The notes beneath the pieces were generated by a model. It saw nothing but the letters and a program-made list of their open reading frames with translations. It had not been told where the DNA came from and did not search any database. This document shows positions 16,391 to 23,888 of a stretch of 30,778 nt of DNA, piece after piece (the first letter of the stretch is position 1; every line of letters starts with the position of its first letter). Origin of the DNA: an uncultured Muribaculaceae bacterium (GTDB lineage Bacteria; Bacteroidota; Bacteroidia; Bacteroidales; Muribaculaceae); assembly GCA_910587235.1 (NCBI GenBank), contig CAJUKD010000028.1:1-30778 (forward strand), in the 5' to 3' direction. Position numbers and translations under genes: made by a program.

Positions 16391-17383
16391 ATGGCAGTAA
16401 CAATGGCAGAAATCACCAAGCTGCGTCACCTCACCAGTGCCGGCCTGATGGACTGCAAAAAAGCTCTCGCCGAAACTAACGGCGACATCGATGCCGCTGT
16501 CGAGATTCTCCGCAAGAAGGGTCAGGCAGTAGCCGCCAAGCGCGAAGACCGCGAAGCTTCCGAAGGTTGCGTGCTCGCCAAGAACGATGCTAACTTCGCT
16601 GCAATCGTGGCTCTTAACTGCGAAACCGACTTCGTTGCCAAGAACGCAGGCTTCGTAGCGCTTACACAGCGTCTGCTTGACGCTGCCGTGGCTAACCGCG
16701 TGCGTAGCCTCGACGAACTCAAGGAGCTTACAATCGACGGAATGAGTGTAAACGACATCATTGTCGAAGAAGTGGGCAAGACAGGTGAGAAAATCGAACT
16801 CGGCATGTACGAATGCCTTGAGGCTCCTTCCACCACTTCCTATAACCACCTTGGAAACAAGCTCTCCACAATAGTGGGCTTCAACCTTGAAGGAGTTGAT
16901 TATCAGGTAGGCCGCGATATCGCCATGCAGGTGGCATCGATGAACCCTGTAGCTGTAAACCGCGAAAGCGTGCCCGAAGCTGTAGTTGAATCGGAACGCA
17001 CCGTGGCTATCGAAAAAACCAAGGAAGAGCAGGTGAAGAAAGCTGTCGATGCAGCTCTCAAAAAAGCCGGTATCAATCCCAATCTCTGCGACAGCGAGGC
17101 TCACATTGAATCGAACATTGCCAAGGGCTGGCTCACACAGGAGGAAGCCGAAAAGGCACGCGTTATTATCAAAGAAACTGCCGAGGCTAAGGCTGCGAAC
17201 CTGCCGGAAGCAATGATTCAGAATATCGCAACCGGTCGCGTCAACAAGTTCTTCAAAGAAAATGTCCTTCTCGAACAGGCTTATGTGAAAGATGGTGAAC
17301 TTACCATCGCACAGTATCTCGAAAAGAGCATGAAGGGTCTTGTCGCTGTAGAGTTCAAGCGTGTCAACCTCAATCAGGACTGA
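16391..17383 (+). CDS. tsf: Elongation factor Ts
   Basis: The 330-residue guanine nucleotide exchange factor reloads EF-Tu with GTP. The N-terminal UBA-like domain (ITKLRHLTSAGLMDCKKALAET) and the core motif LNCETDFVAKN are present; the two dimerisation subdomains extend to the end, giving the long form typical of Bacteroidetes. Two starts are possible, 16391 (MAVTMAEI) and 16403 (MAEI); the first matches relatives I recall. The operon ends at the strong terminator that follows. Confidence 0.97.
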   Translation: MAVTMAEITKLRHLTSAGLMDCKKALAETNGDIDAAVEILRKKGQAVAAKREDREASEGCVLAKNDANFAAIVALNCETDFVAKNAGFVALTQRLLDAAVANRVRSLDELKELTIDGMSVNDIIVEEVGKTGEKIELGMYECLEAPSTTSYNHLGNKLSTIVGFNLEGVDYQVGRDIAMQVASMNPVAVNRESVPEAVVESERTVAIEKTKEEQVKKAVDAALKKAGINPNLCDSEAHIESNIAKGWLTQEEAEKARVIIKETAEAKAANLPEAMIQNIATGRVNKFFKENVLLEQAYVKDGELTIAQYLEKSMKGLVAVEFKRVNLNQD

Positions 17384-17411
17384 TAGCAAGTCATAACATC
17401 CCTATATCCCG

Positions 17412-17443
17412 GCGCTGTGTCAGTAATGGCACAGCGCTTTTTT
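17412..17443 (+). terminator. Intrinsic terminator of the ribosomal operon
   Basis: GCGCTGTG (17412-17419) pairs with CACAGCGC (17430-17437), extended inward by three further pairs including a wobble to a GTAA tetraloop, and is followed by six T. It lies about 28 bases after the tsf stop. Confidence 0.93.
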
Positions 17444-17472
17444 GCGATTGTAGGGATTTTTTTGTACTTTCG
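17441..17472 (+). promoter_or_regulatory. Promoter of the Pmp3/DUF1460 operon
   Basis: TTTG at 17441-17444, exactly 20 bases, then TACTTTCG at 17465-17472 (7 of 8 to TAnnTTTG). The -33 box overlaps the last T's of the tsf terminator. The start point near 17478 leaves a leader of about 22 bases before the ATG at 17501. Confidence 0.72.
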
Positions 17473-17500
17473 CTGAAAATATCATTGATTCCGACGACCT

Positions 17501-17650
17501 ATGTCCTGCCTCAGAGCTTTATTTTGTCTTATATTCCCGCCGCTTGCCGTCGTTGACAAAGGTTGTGGGGCTATCCTTATCACGACTGCGTTGACGCTAT
17601 GCGCCTGGGTTCCGGGCGTGATTGCCGCGATACTTTTCTGTCGGAAATAG
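17501..17650 (+). CDS. Pmp3/YqaE-family small membrane protein
   Basis: A 49-residue proteolipid. Two hydrophobic helices flank a short loop: ALFCLIFPPLAVVDKGCG, then ITTALTLCAWVPGVIAAILF, ending in the basic CRK. PPLAV, KGCG and the W-(V/I)-PG-V-I-A turn are the hallmark residues of the Pmp3/YqaE (UPF0057) family, which sits in the plasma membrane and in other organisms is linked to salt or cold stress and membrane potential. It has its own promoter and lies six bases before the DUF1460 gene, so the two are co-transcribed. Its molecular function is not established in bacteria. Confidence 0.88.
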   Translation: MSCLRALFCLIFPPLAVVDKGCGAILITTALTLCAWVPGVIAAILFCRK

Positions 17651-17656
17651 TATGCT

Positions 17657-18562
17657 ATGAAATATCTGAATAATCGATCATATATCCGTAGGTTTGCGTT
17701 CGCTTTCATTTTTTGCTTTTCGGCAATCGCTAATTCTTTTGCCGCGACCAATCTTGAACGCGTGTGTTTTTATAATGAAGAAGCCGATACCACCCGTCTG
17801 ACAGAGATGCTACGTGAGGCTGCAGGGCGGAGTTTCCGTAGCTCAGGCGAACGGGTGGAATTCTTTGCACGTAAATTTATCGGCACACCGTATGTCGCAC
17901 ATACTCTTGAATGCGACAGCGGAGAGGTCCTTACGGTGGATCTTGACAGACTCGACTGCACCACTTTTGTGGAAACGGTGATGGCGCTTGCAATGACTGC
18001 CGGCGAAAATAGAAGTTCGTGGCGGGATTATGTATATAATCTACGCCGTATCCGTTATCGCGGCGGCCGTCTGAACGGCTATTCATCCCGTTTGCATTAT
18101 ATCTGCGACTGGGCTGTAGACAACAAACATCGCGGCAATTTTTCCGATGTGACGGCTGATTTCCCCAAGCATTCGTATCTTATCCGTACTATAGATTTCA
18201 TGACGGAAAACCGAAGCCTGTATCCTGCCCTTGCCGACAGTGTCCAGTATGCCCGTATGCGCTCAATCGAAGGCGGATATCGCAATCACCGTTTTCCCTA
18301 TGTAAAAACGATCGATCTCAAAGGAAAGGATGTCATGGCTGAATTCATGAGCGGAGATGTTGTAGGTATCGTTACTAAAATGAAGAATCTTGATGTGACG
18401 CACATGGGAATCATTGTCCGTGATGAGTCGGACGGTACTATTCATCTTCTTCATGCCTCTTCTGCCGCGGGAAAAGTAGAGCTTAGTCCGCTGCCTCTTT
18501 ACGATTTTATGAAAAAGAACCACAATAGCCTCGGTTTACGCATATTCCGGCTGCAGGAATAA
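17657..18562 (+). CDS. DUF1460 family secreted amidase-like protein
   Basis: The 301-residue protein has a signal peptide (basic start, hydrophobic 13-29, FAA) and belongs to DUF1460, an NlpC/P60-like cysteine peptidase fold described as N-acetylmuramoyl-L-alanine amidase-like. The catalytic Cys is probably Cys101 in DRLDCTTFVE, with His249 in VTHMGIIV as its partner and His266 in LLHASS nearby. It should act on cell-wall peptides or murein fragments in the periplasm, which would be consistent with peptidoglycan recycling. It follows the Pmp3 gene by six bases and precedes prmA by 38. Confidence 0.9.
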   Translation: MKYLNNRSYIRRFAFAFIFCFSAIANSFAATNLERVCFYNEEADTTRLTEMLREAAGRSFRSSGERVEFFARKFIGTPYVAHTLECDSGEVLTVDLDRLDCTTFVETVMALAMTAGENRSSWRDYVYNLRRIRYRGGRLNGYSSRLHYICDWAVDNKHRGNFSDVTADFPKHSYLIRTIDFMTENRSLYPALADSVQYARMRSIEGGYRNHRFPYVKTIDLKGKDVMAEFMSGDVVGIVTKMKNLDVTHMGIIVRDESDGTIHLLHASSAAGKVELSPLPLYDFMKKNHNSLGLRIFRLQE

Positions 18563-18600
18563 TTTTGCCGATAGCAGTATCAATAAGAAAAACAGATATT

Positions 18601-19467
18601 ATGAACGATTATAAGGAAGTACGTTTCAATGTTGAGCCGCCGTCCGAGGACGCTTGCGACCTGTTGGCTGCCGCTCTTGCCGAAGAGGGTTATGAAAGTT
18701 TCGTGACCGCTGAGGATGCTGCCACGCTGACAGCCTATGTGCGTGCCGAAGACTTCAATGCTGATGCCGTGTCCCGTGCGATAGCCGAATCCGGTGCCGG
18801 AAGCACATTTTTATGGGATGCTGATACCATAGAGGGACAGGACTGGAATAGTGAATGGGAGAAGAACTACTTCAAACCTATCGTTATTGCCGACCGATGT
18901 GTGGTGCACAGTTCGTTCCATACGGATGTGCCGCATGCCGAATATGATATTGTGATTGACCCCAAAATGGCTTTCGGAACAGGTCATCATGCCACGACCT
19001 CGCAGGTAATAGAGGCTATATTCGAAAGCGGTATTGCCGGCAAGGCAGTCCTTGATATGGGTACGGGAAGCGGCATTCTCGCCATCCTTTGTGCTAAACT
19101 CGGAGCTTCGCGGGTAGAGGCCGTTGAAATTGACGGCTTTGCTTACGCTAATGCTTTGGAGAATCTGGCGCTCAACGGATGTTCGGAAACCGTTGTCGCC
19201 CACAACGGCGATGCTTCGGTGCTTGAGCTTATGCCTGCTGCTTCGGTTGATGTATTCATAGCAAATATCAACAGAAACATAATTATAGGTGATATCGAGG
19301 CTTACAGCCGAGTGCTGCGGCCCGGAGGAGTTATGCTGCTGAGTGGCTTTTATGAGAGCGACATTCCTGTTGTGGCTGAAGCTGCCGCTACCTGCGGACT
19401 CGTAGAAACAAGTCATAGTACGGGCGTTGATGCCTGGTGCTGCCTTCGTTTGCGTAAGAATGACTAA
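18601..19467 (+). CDS. prmA: Ribosomal protein L11 methyltransferase
   Basis: An S-adenosylmethionine-dependent enzyme that trimethylates amino groups of L11. From the ATG at 18601 it has 288 residues, beginning MNDYKEVRFNVEP as in relatives; the frame stays open upstream to a TTG at 18565, which is less likely. The N-terminal recognition domain is followed by DPKMAFGTGHHATT, then the SAM-binding loop VLDMGTGSGILAILCAKLGA (about 150-169) and NINRNII. It is probably the third gene of the 17441 transcript. Confidence 0.95.
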   Translation: MNDYKEVRFNVEPPSEDACDLLAAALAEEGYESFVTAEDAATLTAYVRAEDFNADAVSRAIAESGAGSTFLWDADTIEGQDWNSEWEKNYFKPIVIADRCVVHSSFHTDVPHAEYDIVIDPKMAFGTGHHATTSQVIEAIFESGIAGKAVLDMGTGSGILAILCAKLGASRVEAVEIDGFAYANALENLALNGCSETVVAHNGDASVLELMPAASVDVFIANINRNIIIGDIEAYSRVLRPGGVMLLSGFYESDIPVVAEAAATCGLVETSHSTGVDAWCCLRLRKND

Positions 19468-19486
19468 CTATATCAGAGCGGCGGAT

Positions 19487-20089
19487 ATGAAAAAATCGAT
19501 AAAAGCTTTGTTTATAGCGCTTCTATGTCCGTTTGTTGCGACTGCGGCAAATCCCGAATGGTTCGATGGCCGTAATGAGCTGCCTAAAACAGGATGTGTG
19601 CGTACCGATAGCATAAAGATTCCGCGTAAGAAGGTCCCGACACAGTTTGTGTGGGGTGCTGATGCGGGTGCTTCAATTGATATGACAGGCGACGACATGT
19701 CGACAGTCGACGTAAGCGCAAGTTTCGGTTTGCGTCATGGTTGGATAAATTTTCTGGGTGTCGGTGCGGAAGCTAATTTTATGGTCAGCAATTCCTGCCG
19801 TTCATATCCGATATTCCTTCAATTCCGGACAAGTTTTGCCTATCGCCCCAAGATTCTCTTTTGGGAACTTAAAGGCGGGATGTCGCTAAATTATCTCGAA
19901 CACAACCATCGACAGTCGGGTGCGTATGCTTCTACCGGTCTTGGTGCATATCTTGCACGTGGAGAGAAATTCCGTTCATATATAGTATTGGCTTATACTT
20001 TTCGGGAGCGTCGTCGCATAGAGAGAGAGCTTGTCCATCCGTTTCATGATCTCCATTATGCCGGTGTGAGAATCGGTGTGTCTTTCTGA
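19487..20089 (+). CDS. Small outer-membrane beta-barrel-like protein, unknown function
   Basis: From the ATG at 19487 it has 200 residues with a signal peptide (MKKSIKALFIALLCPFVATAA). The rest alternates polar and hydrophobic residues in strands (GADAGASIDM, VDVSASFGLRHGW, GVGAEANFMV, FLQFRTSFAYRP, LKGGMSLNY, STGLGAYLARG, SYIVLAYTFRER, YAGVRIGVSF) and ends in Phe, as outer-membrane barrels do. About eight strands would fit a small OmpA/OmpW-like barrel. It starts 19 bases after prmA. I cannot name a family or a role. Confidence 0.75.
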   Translation: MKKSIKALFIALLCPFVATAANPEWFDGRNELPKTGCVRTDSIKIPRKKVPTQFVWGADAGASIDMTGDDMSTVDVSASFGLRHGWINFLGVGAEANFMVSNSCRSYPIFLQFRTSFAYRPKILFWELKGGMSLNYLEHNHRQSGAYASTGLGAYLARGEKFRSYIVLAYTFRERRRIERELVHPFHDLHYAGVRIGVSF

Positions 20090-20179
20090 ATACGTGTAAT
20101 GAGAATCTAAACAATTTCATACGGTGAGTGTTTTAACAGATGAACAATCTAATGTACAATCTAAAAAAAACTGACCGTT

Positions 20180-20503
20180 ATGACACAGAAATCTCAGAAC
20201 ATTGCACGTACGGCGGCTGAAGTATCGAAAGATGCCGCACAGGTGTCGGCAAAAGCCGCCGGTGTTGCCGTGAAGGAACAGGCGAAAGCCGTCAAGGAAG
20301 AAGTTGCCGCAACAGCTTCCACTCTTAAGGAGAATGCCGCAGAGGCTCTCTCAAACGCAAAAGAAAATGCAGCTGAAGCTCTGTCCGGAGCTAAAGAAAA
20401 GGCTTCGGGTATTATGGGTGCAGCCGGCGAGAAAGCAGGCGAAATCATTGATTCTATAGCTGATAAGATGCACGGATTAGCCGACAAGCTCGGCAAGAAA
20501 TAA
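20180..20503 (+). CDS. LEA-like amphipathic-repeat protein
   Basis: A 107-residue Ala/Lys/Glu-rich protein with no signal peptide, Cys, Trp or Tyr. It is built of loose 11-residue repeats of the kind AxxxKENAAEALxxAKEKA; LKENAAEALSN, AKENAAEALSG and AKEKASGIMGA follow one another at about 48-80. It would be a long charged amphipathic helix, like group 3 late-embryogenesis-abundant and apolipoprotein-like proteins, which in other organisms protect proteins or membranes during stress or coat lipid surfaces. It stands alone, between the outer-membrane-type gene and its own terminator. Function is an inference from composition. Confidence 0.8.
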   Translation: MTQKSQNIARTAAEVSKDAAQVSAKAAGVAVKEQAKAVKEEVAATASTLKENAAEALSNAKENAAEALSGAKEKASGIMGAAGEKAGEIIDSIADKMHGLADKLGKK

Positions 20504-20523
20504 GCGTTTTGTGCACGCTGATG

Positions 20524-20564
20524 TCAGGGCCTTTGGTTTTATAACTGAAGGCTCTGATTTTTTT
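20524..20564 (+). terminator. Terminator of the LEA-like gene
   Basis: TCAGGGCCTT at 20524-20533 pairs with AAGGCTCTGA at 20548-20557 (one G-T pair), extended by up to four inner pairs, and is followed by seven T. It ends 20 bases after the stop and abuts the convergent permease gene. Confidence 0.88.
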
Positions 20565-21639
20565 ATCCTGCCGAAGCTCGGCGATAGAGTATGATGGCTA
20601 TCAGAATGTAGATTAGGTTTGGAATCCACATGGCCACAAAGGGTGACGTCAGTCCTGAGAGGGCGAATGTCTGTGTGATAGTCATAAAAAGAATGTAACT
20701 GAAGCTTAGCACAAGTCCGATTCCTATGTTGAGTCCCATCCCTCCTTTGACTTTGCGTACTGAGAGGGTCATGCCTATTACCGTCAGTATGAAGGCCGCG
20801 GCTGTCATTGCGTAGCGGCGTTCACGCTCTACTTCGAAGCTTTTGATATTGCCCACTCCGCGTTGTTTCTGTCGTTCGATATAGTCGGATAGTTCAGGCG
20901 AAGTCATTTTCTCATGATCGTTTACTGATATAAGAAAATCACGAGGCTCGAAAGGTATTATGGTGTCGAGTTGGCGCCCTTTGTCGATTAACTCGCGATC
21001 CTGATGGAAATCTCGTATGGTATAGTCCATTACGCGCCAGTTGTAAAGGGTGTCCCAGCGTATCGATGTGGCTGTCAGGCGTGATACGAGCCTTTTGTTT
21101 TCGTCGAAAGATTCGAGTGAGAAGCGGTGGCCTACACGCGAGATGTTGTCATATCGGTTCATGTAGGCAATCTGCCCAGGTGCGACCATCAGCATTATGT
21201 TCGAACCATAATCGACACGTTTGTTCTTGACGTAAGTGTTGGTGTAGTTTATCCGTTTTACGTTGGCGGGAGGGATTATGTAGGCGCTGAGAACGAAAGA
21301 CAGTGCCGCTATTATGGTTGCCGATACCATGTACGGCCTCAGCAGACGTCGGAAACTCATGCCGGTGGAGAACATGGCGATAATTTCGCTGTTGCCTGCA
21401 AGCTTGGATGTGAAGAATATAACGGCAATGAAAGTGAATAGCGGAGAGAACTGGTTCGCGAAATAGGGCAGGAAATTGAGGAAATAGTCGACGATGGTGG
21501 CCTGCAGGGGAGCTTTTATGAAAGAGTCGAGCTTCTCGTTGATGTCGAACATCACGACGATGGCAAGCAACAGCACGATAGCAAATACGTATGTGCCGAG
21601 GAATTTGCGGATAATGTACCGGTCAAGTAGTTTGAACAT
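20563..21639 (-). CDS. YjgP/YjgQ permease of LPS transport (LptF/LptG)
   Basis: A 358-residue inner-membrane protein. Transmembrane helices near 12-32, 57-77 and 99-122, a periplasmic beta-rich domain at about 125-255, then three more helices from about 275 to 350 fit LptF/LptG, the permease half of the ABC machine that lifts lipopolysaccharide out of the inner membrane. LRPYMVSATIIAALSFVLSAYIIPPAN is a typical stretch. Bacteroidetes usually carry two such paralogs and the sequence does not let me choose between F and G; neighbours of tgt are often called LptG. It follows tgt by 36 bases on the same strand. Confidence 0.9.
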   Translation of the reverse strand: MFKLLDRYIIRKFLGTYVFAIVLLLAIVVMFDINEKLDSFIKAPLQATIVDYFLNFLPYFANQFSPLFTFIAVIFFTSKLAGNSEIIAMFSTGMSFRRLLRPYMVSATIIAALSFVLSAYIIPPANVKRINYTNTYVKNKRVDYGSNIMLMVAPGQIAYMNRYDNISRVGHRFSLESFDENKRLVSRLTATSIRWDTLYNWRVMDYTIRDFHQDRELIDKGRQLDTIIPFEPRDFLISVNDHEKMTSPELSDYIERQKQRGVGNIKSFEVERERRYAMTAAAFILTVIGMTLSVRKVKGGMGLNIGIGLVLSFSYILFMTITQTFALSGLTSPFVAMWIPNLIYILIAIILYRRASAG

Positions 21640-21675
21640 CGTCGTTATGGATGTGGATATGGGCTAATCGACCGC

Positions 21676-22806
21676 TTATAGCCGTCTGGTTACTTTTTCG
21701 ATCATCTCTCGTTTCCATGAGGCGAATGTGCCGTCGAGGATGTGCTTGCGCGCCTCGCGCACGAGCCATAGGTAGAACGCAAGATTGTGGATGGATGCTA
21801 TCTGCATGGCCAACAGTTCCTGTGACACAAACAGATGACGGACATAAGCTTTGGTGTACACGCGGTCCACGTAGGACGGGCCGTCTTCCTGTAGCGGGGA
21901 AAAATCTTCGGCCCATTTCTTATTGCGCATGTTCATGGTGCCTTCCGGCGTGAAAATCATGCCGTTGCGGCCGTTGCGGGTCGGCATCACACAATCCATC
22001 ATGTCGACTCCGCGCTCAATGGCCTCCAGAATATTGGCTGGTGTACCGACGCCCATCAGATATCGCGGACGGTCTTTTGGCAGAATCTCGTTGACGACTT
22101 CAATCATTTCGTACATGACTTCTGCCGGTTCGCCGACAGCCAGACCGCCTATGGCGTTGCCGTCAGCTCCGAGTTCGGCTACGAATTCCGCCGACTCGCG
22201 ACGCAGGTCGGAGTAGGTGCAGCCTTGTACTATGGGGAAATATGCCTGAGAATGGCCGTAGTGCGGCGAGGTGGACTGATAGTGTTTCCAACCGCGTGCG
22301 AGCCATTGTTTTGTCAGGTCGAGTGAACGGCGTGCATAACGGTAATCGGATGTTCCGGGAGGGCATTCATCCAAAGCCATCATGATGTCGGAGCCTATTA
22401 TACGCTGTATGTCTACTACGTTTTCGGGAGTGAACAGGTGTTTGGAGCCGTCTATGTGGCTGCGGAAGTGGGCGCCCTCCGGAGTGAGCTTGCGGTTGGC
22501 GCTCAGCGAGAATACCTGAAAGCCTCCGCTGTCGGTCAGAATCGGGCGTTCCCAGCCGTTGAAGCGGTGGAGTCCTCCGGCTTTGCCAATGACGTCCATT
22601 CCCGGACGGAGGTAAAGATGGTACGTGTTTCCGAGAATAATCTGGGCTTTGATGTCGTCGCGAAGTTCGTGCATGTGCACGCCTTTTACACTGCCTAATG
22701 TTCCCACAGGCATGAAAATAGGCGTTTCGATGGTTCCGTGATCGGTTGTAATTACTCCGGCACGTGCGGCGCAGTTCTCGGCAGTCTTTATAAGGTCGAA
22801 TTTCAT
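21676..22806 (-). CDS. tgt: tRNA-guanine transglycosylase, zinc cysteines missing
   Basis: The 376-residue enzyme swaps guanine 34 of Asn, Asp, His and Tyr tRNAs for preQ1. Active-site residues are intact: Asp92 in TDSGGFQVFS, the nucleophile Asp271 in DCVMPTRNGRNG, and the substrate pocket ALDEC and GGLAVGE, whose Cys148 and Val224 fit bacterial preQ1-type enzymes better than eukaryotic ones. The zinc loop is altered: E. coli Cys302, Cys304 and Cys307 align with Gly309, Ser311 and Asp314, while His340 (SIHNLAFY) remains. The fold must be stabilised without the usual zinc. I believe other Bacteroidetes share this, from memory only. Confidence 0.95.
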   Translation of the reverse strand: MKFDLIKTAENCAARAGVITTDHGTIETPIFMPVGTLGSVKGVHMHELRDDIKAQIILGNTYHLYLRPGMDVIGKAGGLHRFNGWERPILTDSGGFQVFSLSANRKLTPEGAHFRSHIDGSKHLFTPENVVDIQRIIGSDIMMALDECPPGTSDYRYARRSLDLTKQWLARGWKHYQSTSPHYGHSQAYFPIVQGCTYSDLRRESAEFVAELGADGNAIGGLAVGEPAEVMYEMIEVVNEILPKDRPRYLMGVGTPANILEAIERGVDMMDCVMPTRNGRNGMIFTPEGTMNMRNKKWAEDFSPLQEDGPSYVDRVYTKAYVRHLFVSQELLAMQIASIHNLAFYLWLVREARKHILDGTFASWKREMIEKVTRRL

Positions 22807-22834
22807 TCCGTTTTTTTATCGTCGTTTAATCGCA

Positions 22835-22842
22835 CAAAGTTA
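22835..22842 (-). promoter_or_regulatory. -7 box of the tgt-lptF/G operon
   Basis: Read on the minus strand, 22842-22835 is TAACTTTG, a perfect -7 box, about 29 bases before the tgt start. No clear TTTG lies 19-21 bases upstream. It follows the terminator of the preceding nucleoside phosphorylase gene, so tgt and the permease probably form their own transcript. Confidence 0.5.
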
Positions 22843-22884
22843 CGAATTTTAGCCGATAATTTTGGCGCTAATGTCAATCGGCAT

Positions 22885-22911
22885 AAAAAAAGACAGGCCG
22901 TACAGCCTGCC
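22885..22911 (-). terminator. Terminator of the nucleoside phosphorylase gene
   Basis: On the minus strand GGCAGGC (22911-22905), a six-base loop and GCCTGTC (22898-22892, one G-T pair) are followed by seven T. It lies 22 bases after the stop of the gene. Confidence 0.85.
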
Positions 22912-22933
22912 TATTCTTATTTGTCTAATGATT

Positions 22934-23809
22934 TCAGATGCGTTCGAGGACGGTTGCGATGAGATCGCGTATGCCTGATTTGTAGTTGGGATTAGCCTCT
23001 GTATTGAAGCGGTTAGCTATGATTGAGCATACGGTCATTGCTTTGTGCCCCATAAGTTTGCCGAGTCCCTGCAGCGGCGCTGACTCCATTTCATAATTGG
23101 TTATACGGCGTCCGCGGTGTTCGAATGCCTCTATGCGGCGGTTGAGGTCGGGGTTGGCCAGAGGCAAGCGTAGCTCGCGGCCCTGAGGCCCGTAAAATCC
23201 TACGGCGGAGATCGTGTTTCCGCGCACCATGTCGTCGCGGCCTATGCGTTCCACAAGTTCAGGGTCGGCATCTACTACGTATGGTTTTGCCCATAGAGGG
23301 TTCCATCCGGTTTGTTCGCAGAGATCGTGCTCGAAATCGAGGTCGGCTACCTCGTTTCGCCCTGCGTAATAGTTGAGCACGCCGTCGAATCCTATCGATT
23401 TTTCGGCGATGACGGGAGTGCCGAGGCTCAACTCCGGCTGAAGTGCTCCGGAAGTTCCTATGCGTACCATGGTGAGTGTGCGATGTGTGTCGCGTACTTC
23501 GCGGGTGGTAAAGTCGATGTTTGCCAGAGCGTCGAGCTCGTTGATTACGATGTCGATGTTGTCAGGACCTATGCCATGGCTGAGGCACATGATAGGTTTC
23601 CCTTTATATGTGCCGCCTATGGTGTGGAATTCACGTGATGACACTTCGAATGTGCGTGTGTCGAAAAATTCGGCGACCATGTCGACGCGTGCCGGATCGC
23701 CTACAAGGATGATACGGTCGGTAAGCTGTTCAGGACGCAGATGGAGGTGGAATACGGATCCGTCGGGATTGATGATGAGTTCGGATTCTGGGATTATTTT
23801 CTTATTCAT
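22934..23809 (-). CDS. Uridine phosphorylase-like nucleoside phosphorylase
   Basis: The 291-residue enzyme belongs to the PNP/UDP family and should split a nucleoside with phosphate, releasing the base and ribose-1-phosphate. Phosphate-binding VGDPARVDMV is near 37-46, followed by RIGTSGALQP near 116-125 and NYEMESAPL near 239-247, with the Met-Glu that contacts ribose. The final part (FNTEANPNYKSGIRDLI) is usual for uridine phosphorylases of this length in Bacteroidetes, but the base specificity cannot be fixed from sequence alone. It lies 79 bases after dprA and may share its transcript. Confidence 0.88.
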   Translation of the reverse strand: MNKKIIPESELIINPDGSVFHLHLRPEQLTDRIILVGDPARVDMVAEFFDTRTFEVSSREFHTIGGTYKGKPIMCLSHGIGPDNIDIVINELDALANIDFTTREVRDTHRTLTMVRIGTSGALQPELSLGTPVIAEKSIGFDGVLNYYAGRNEVADLDFEHDLCEQTGWNPLWAKPYVVDADPELVERIGRDDMVRGNTISAVGFYGPQGRELRLPLANPDLNRRIEAFEHRGRRITNYEMESAPLQGLGKLMGHKAMTVCSIIANRFNTEANPNYKSGIRDLIATVLERI

Positions 23810-23888
23810 GGTTTTGTGAGAGGGAGAGAATGTTTTTTGTTATGTTATGTTGTAATTAAATATAAAACAATCGGGAAAGCCTTTTGGC

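Noticed and set aside
16358..17389. 343-codon open frame opposite tsf
   Set aside because: Shadow of the EF-Ts gene with phenylalanine- and cysteine-rich low-information sequence.
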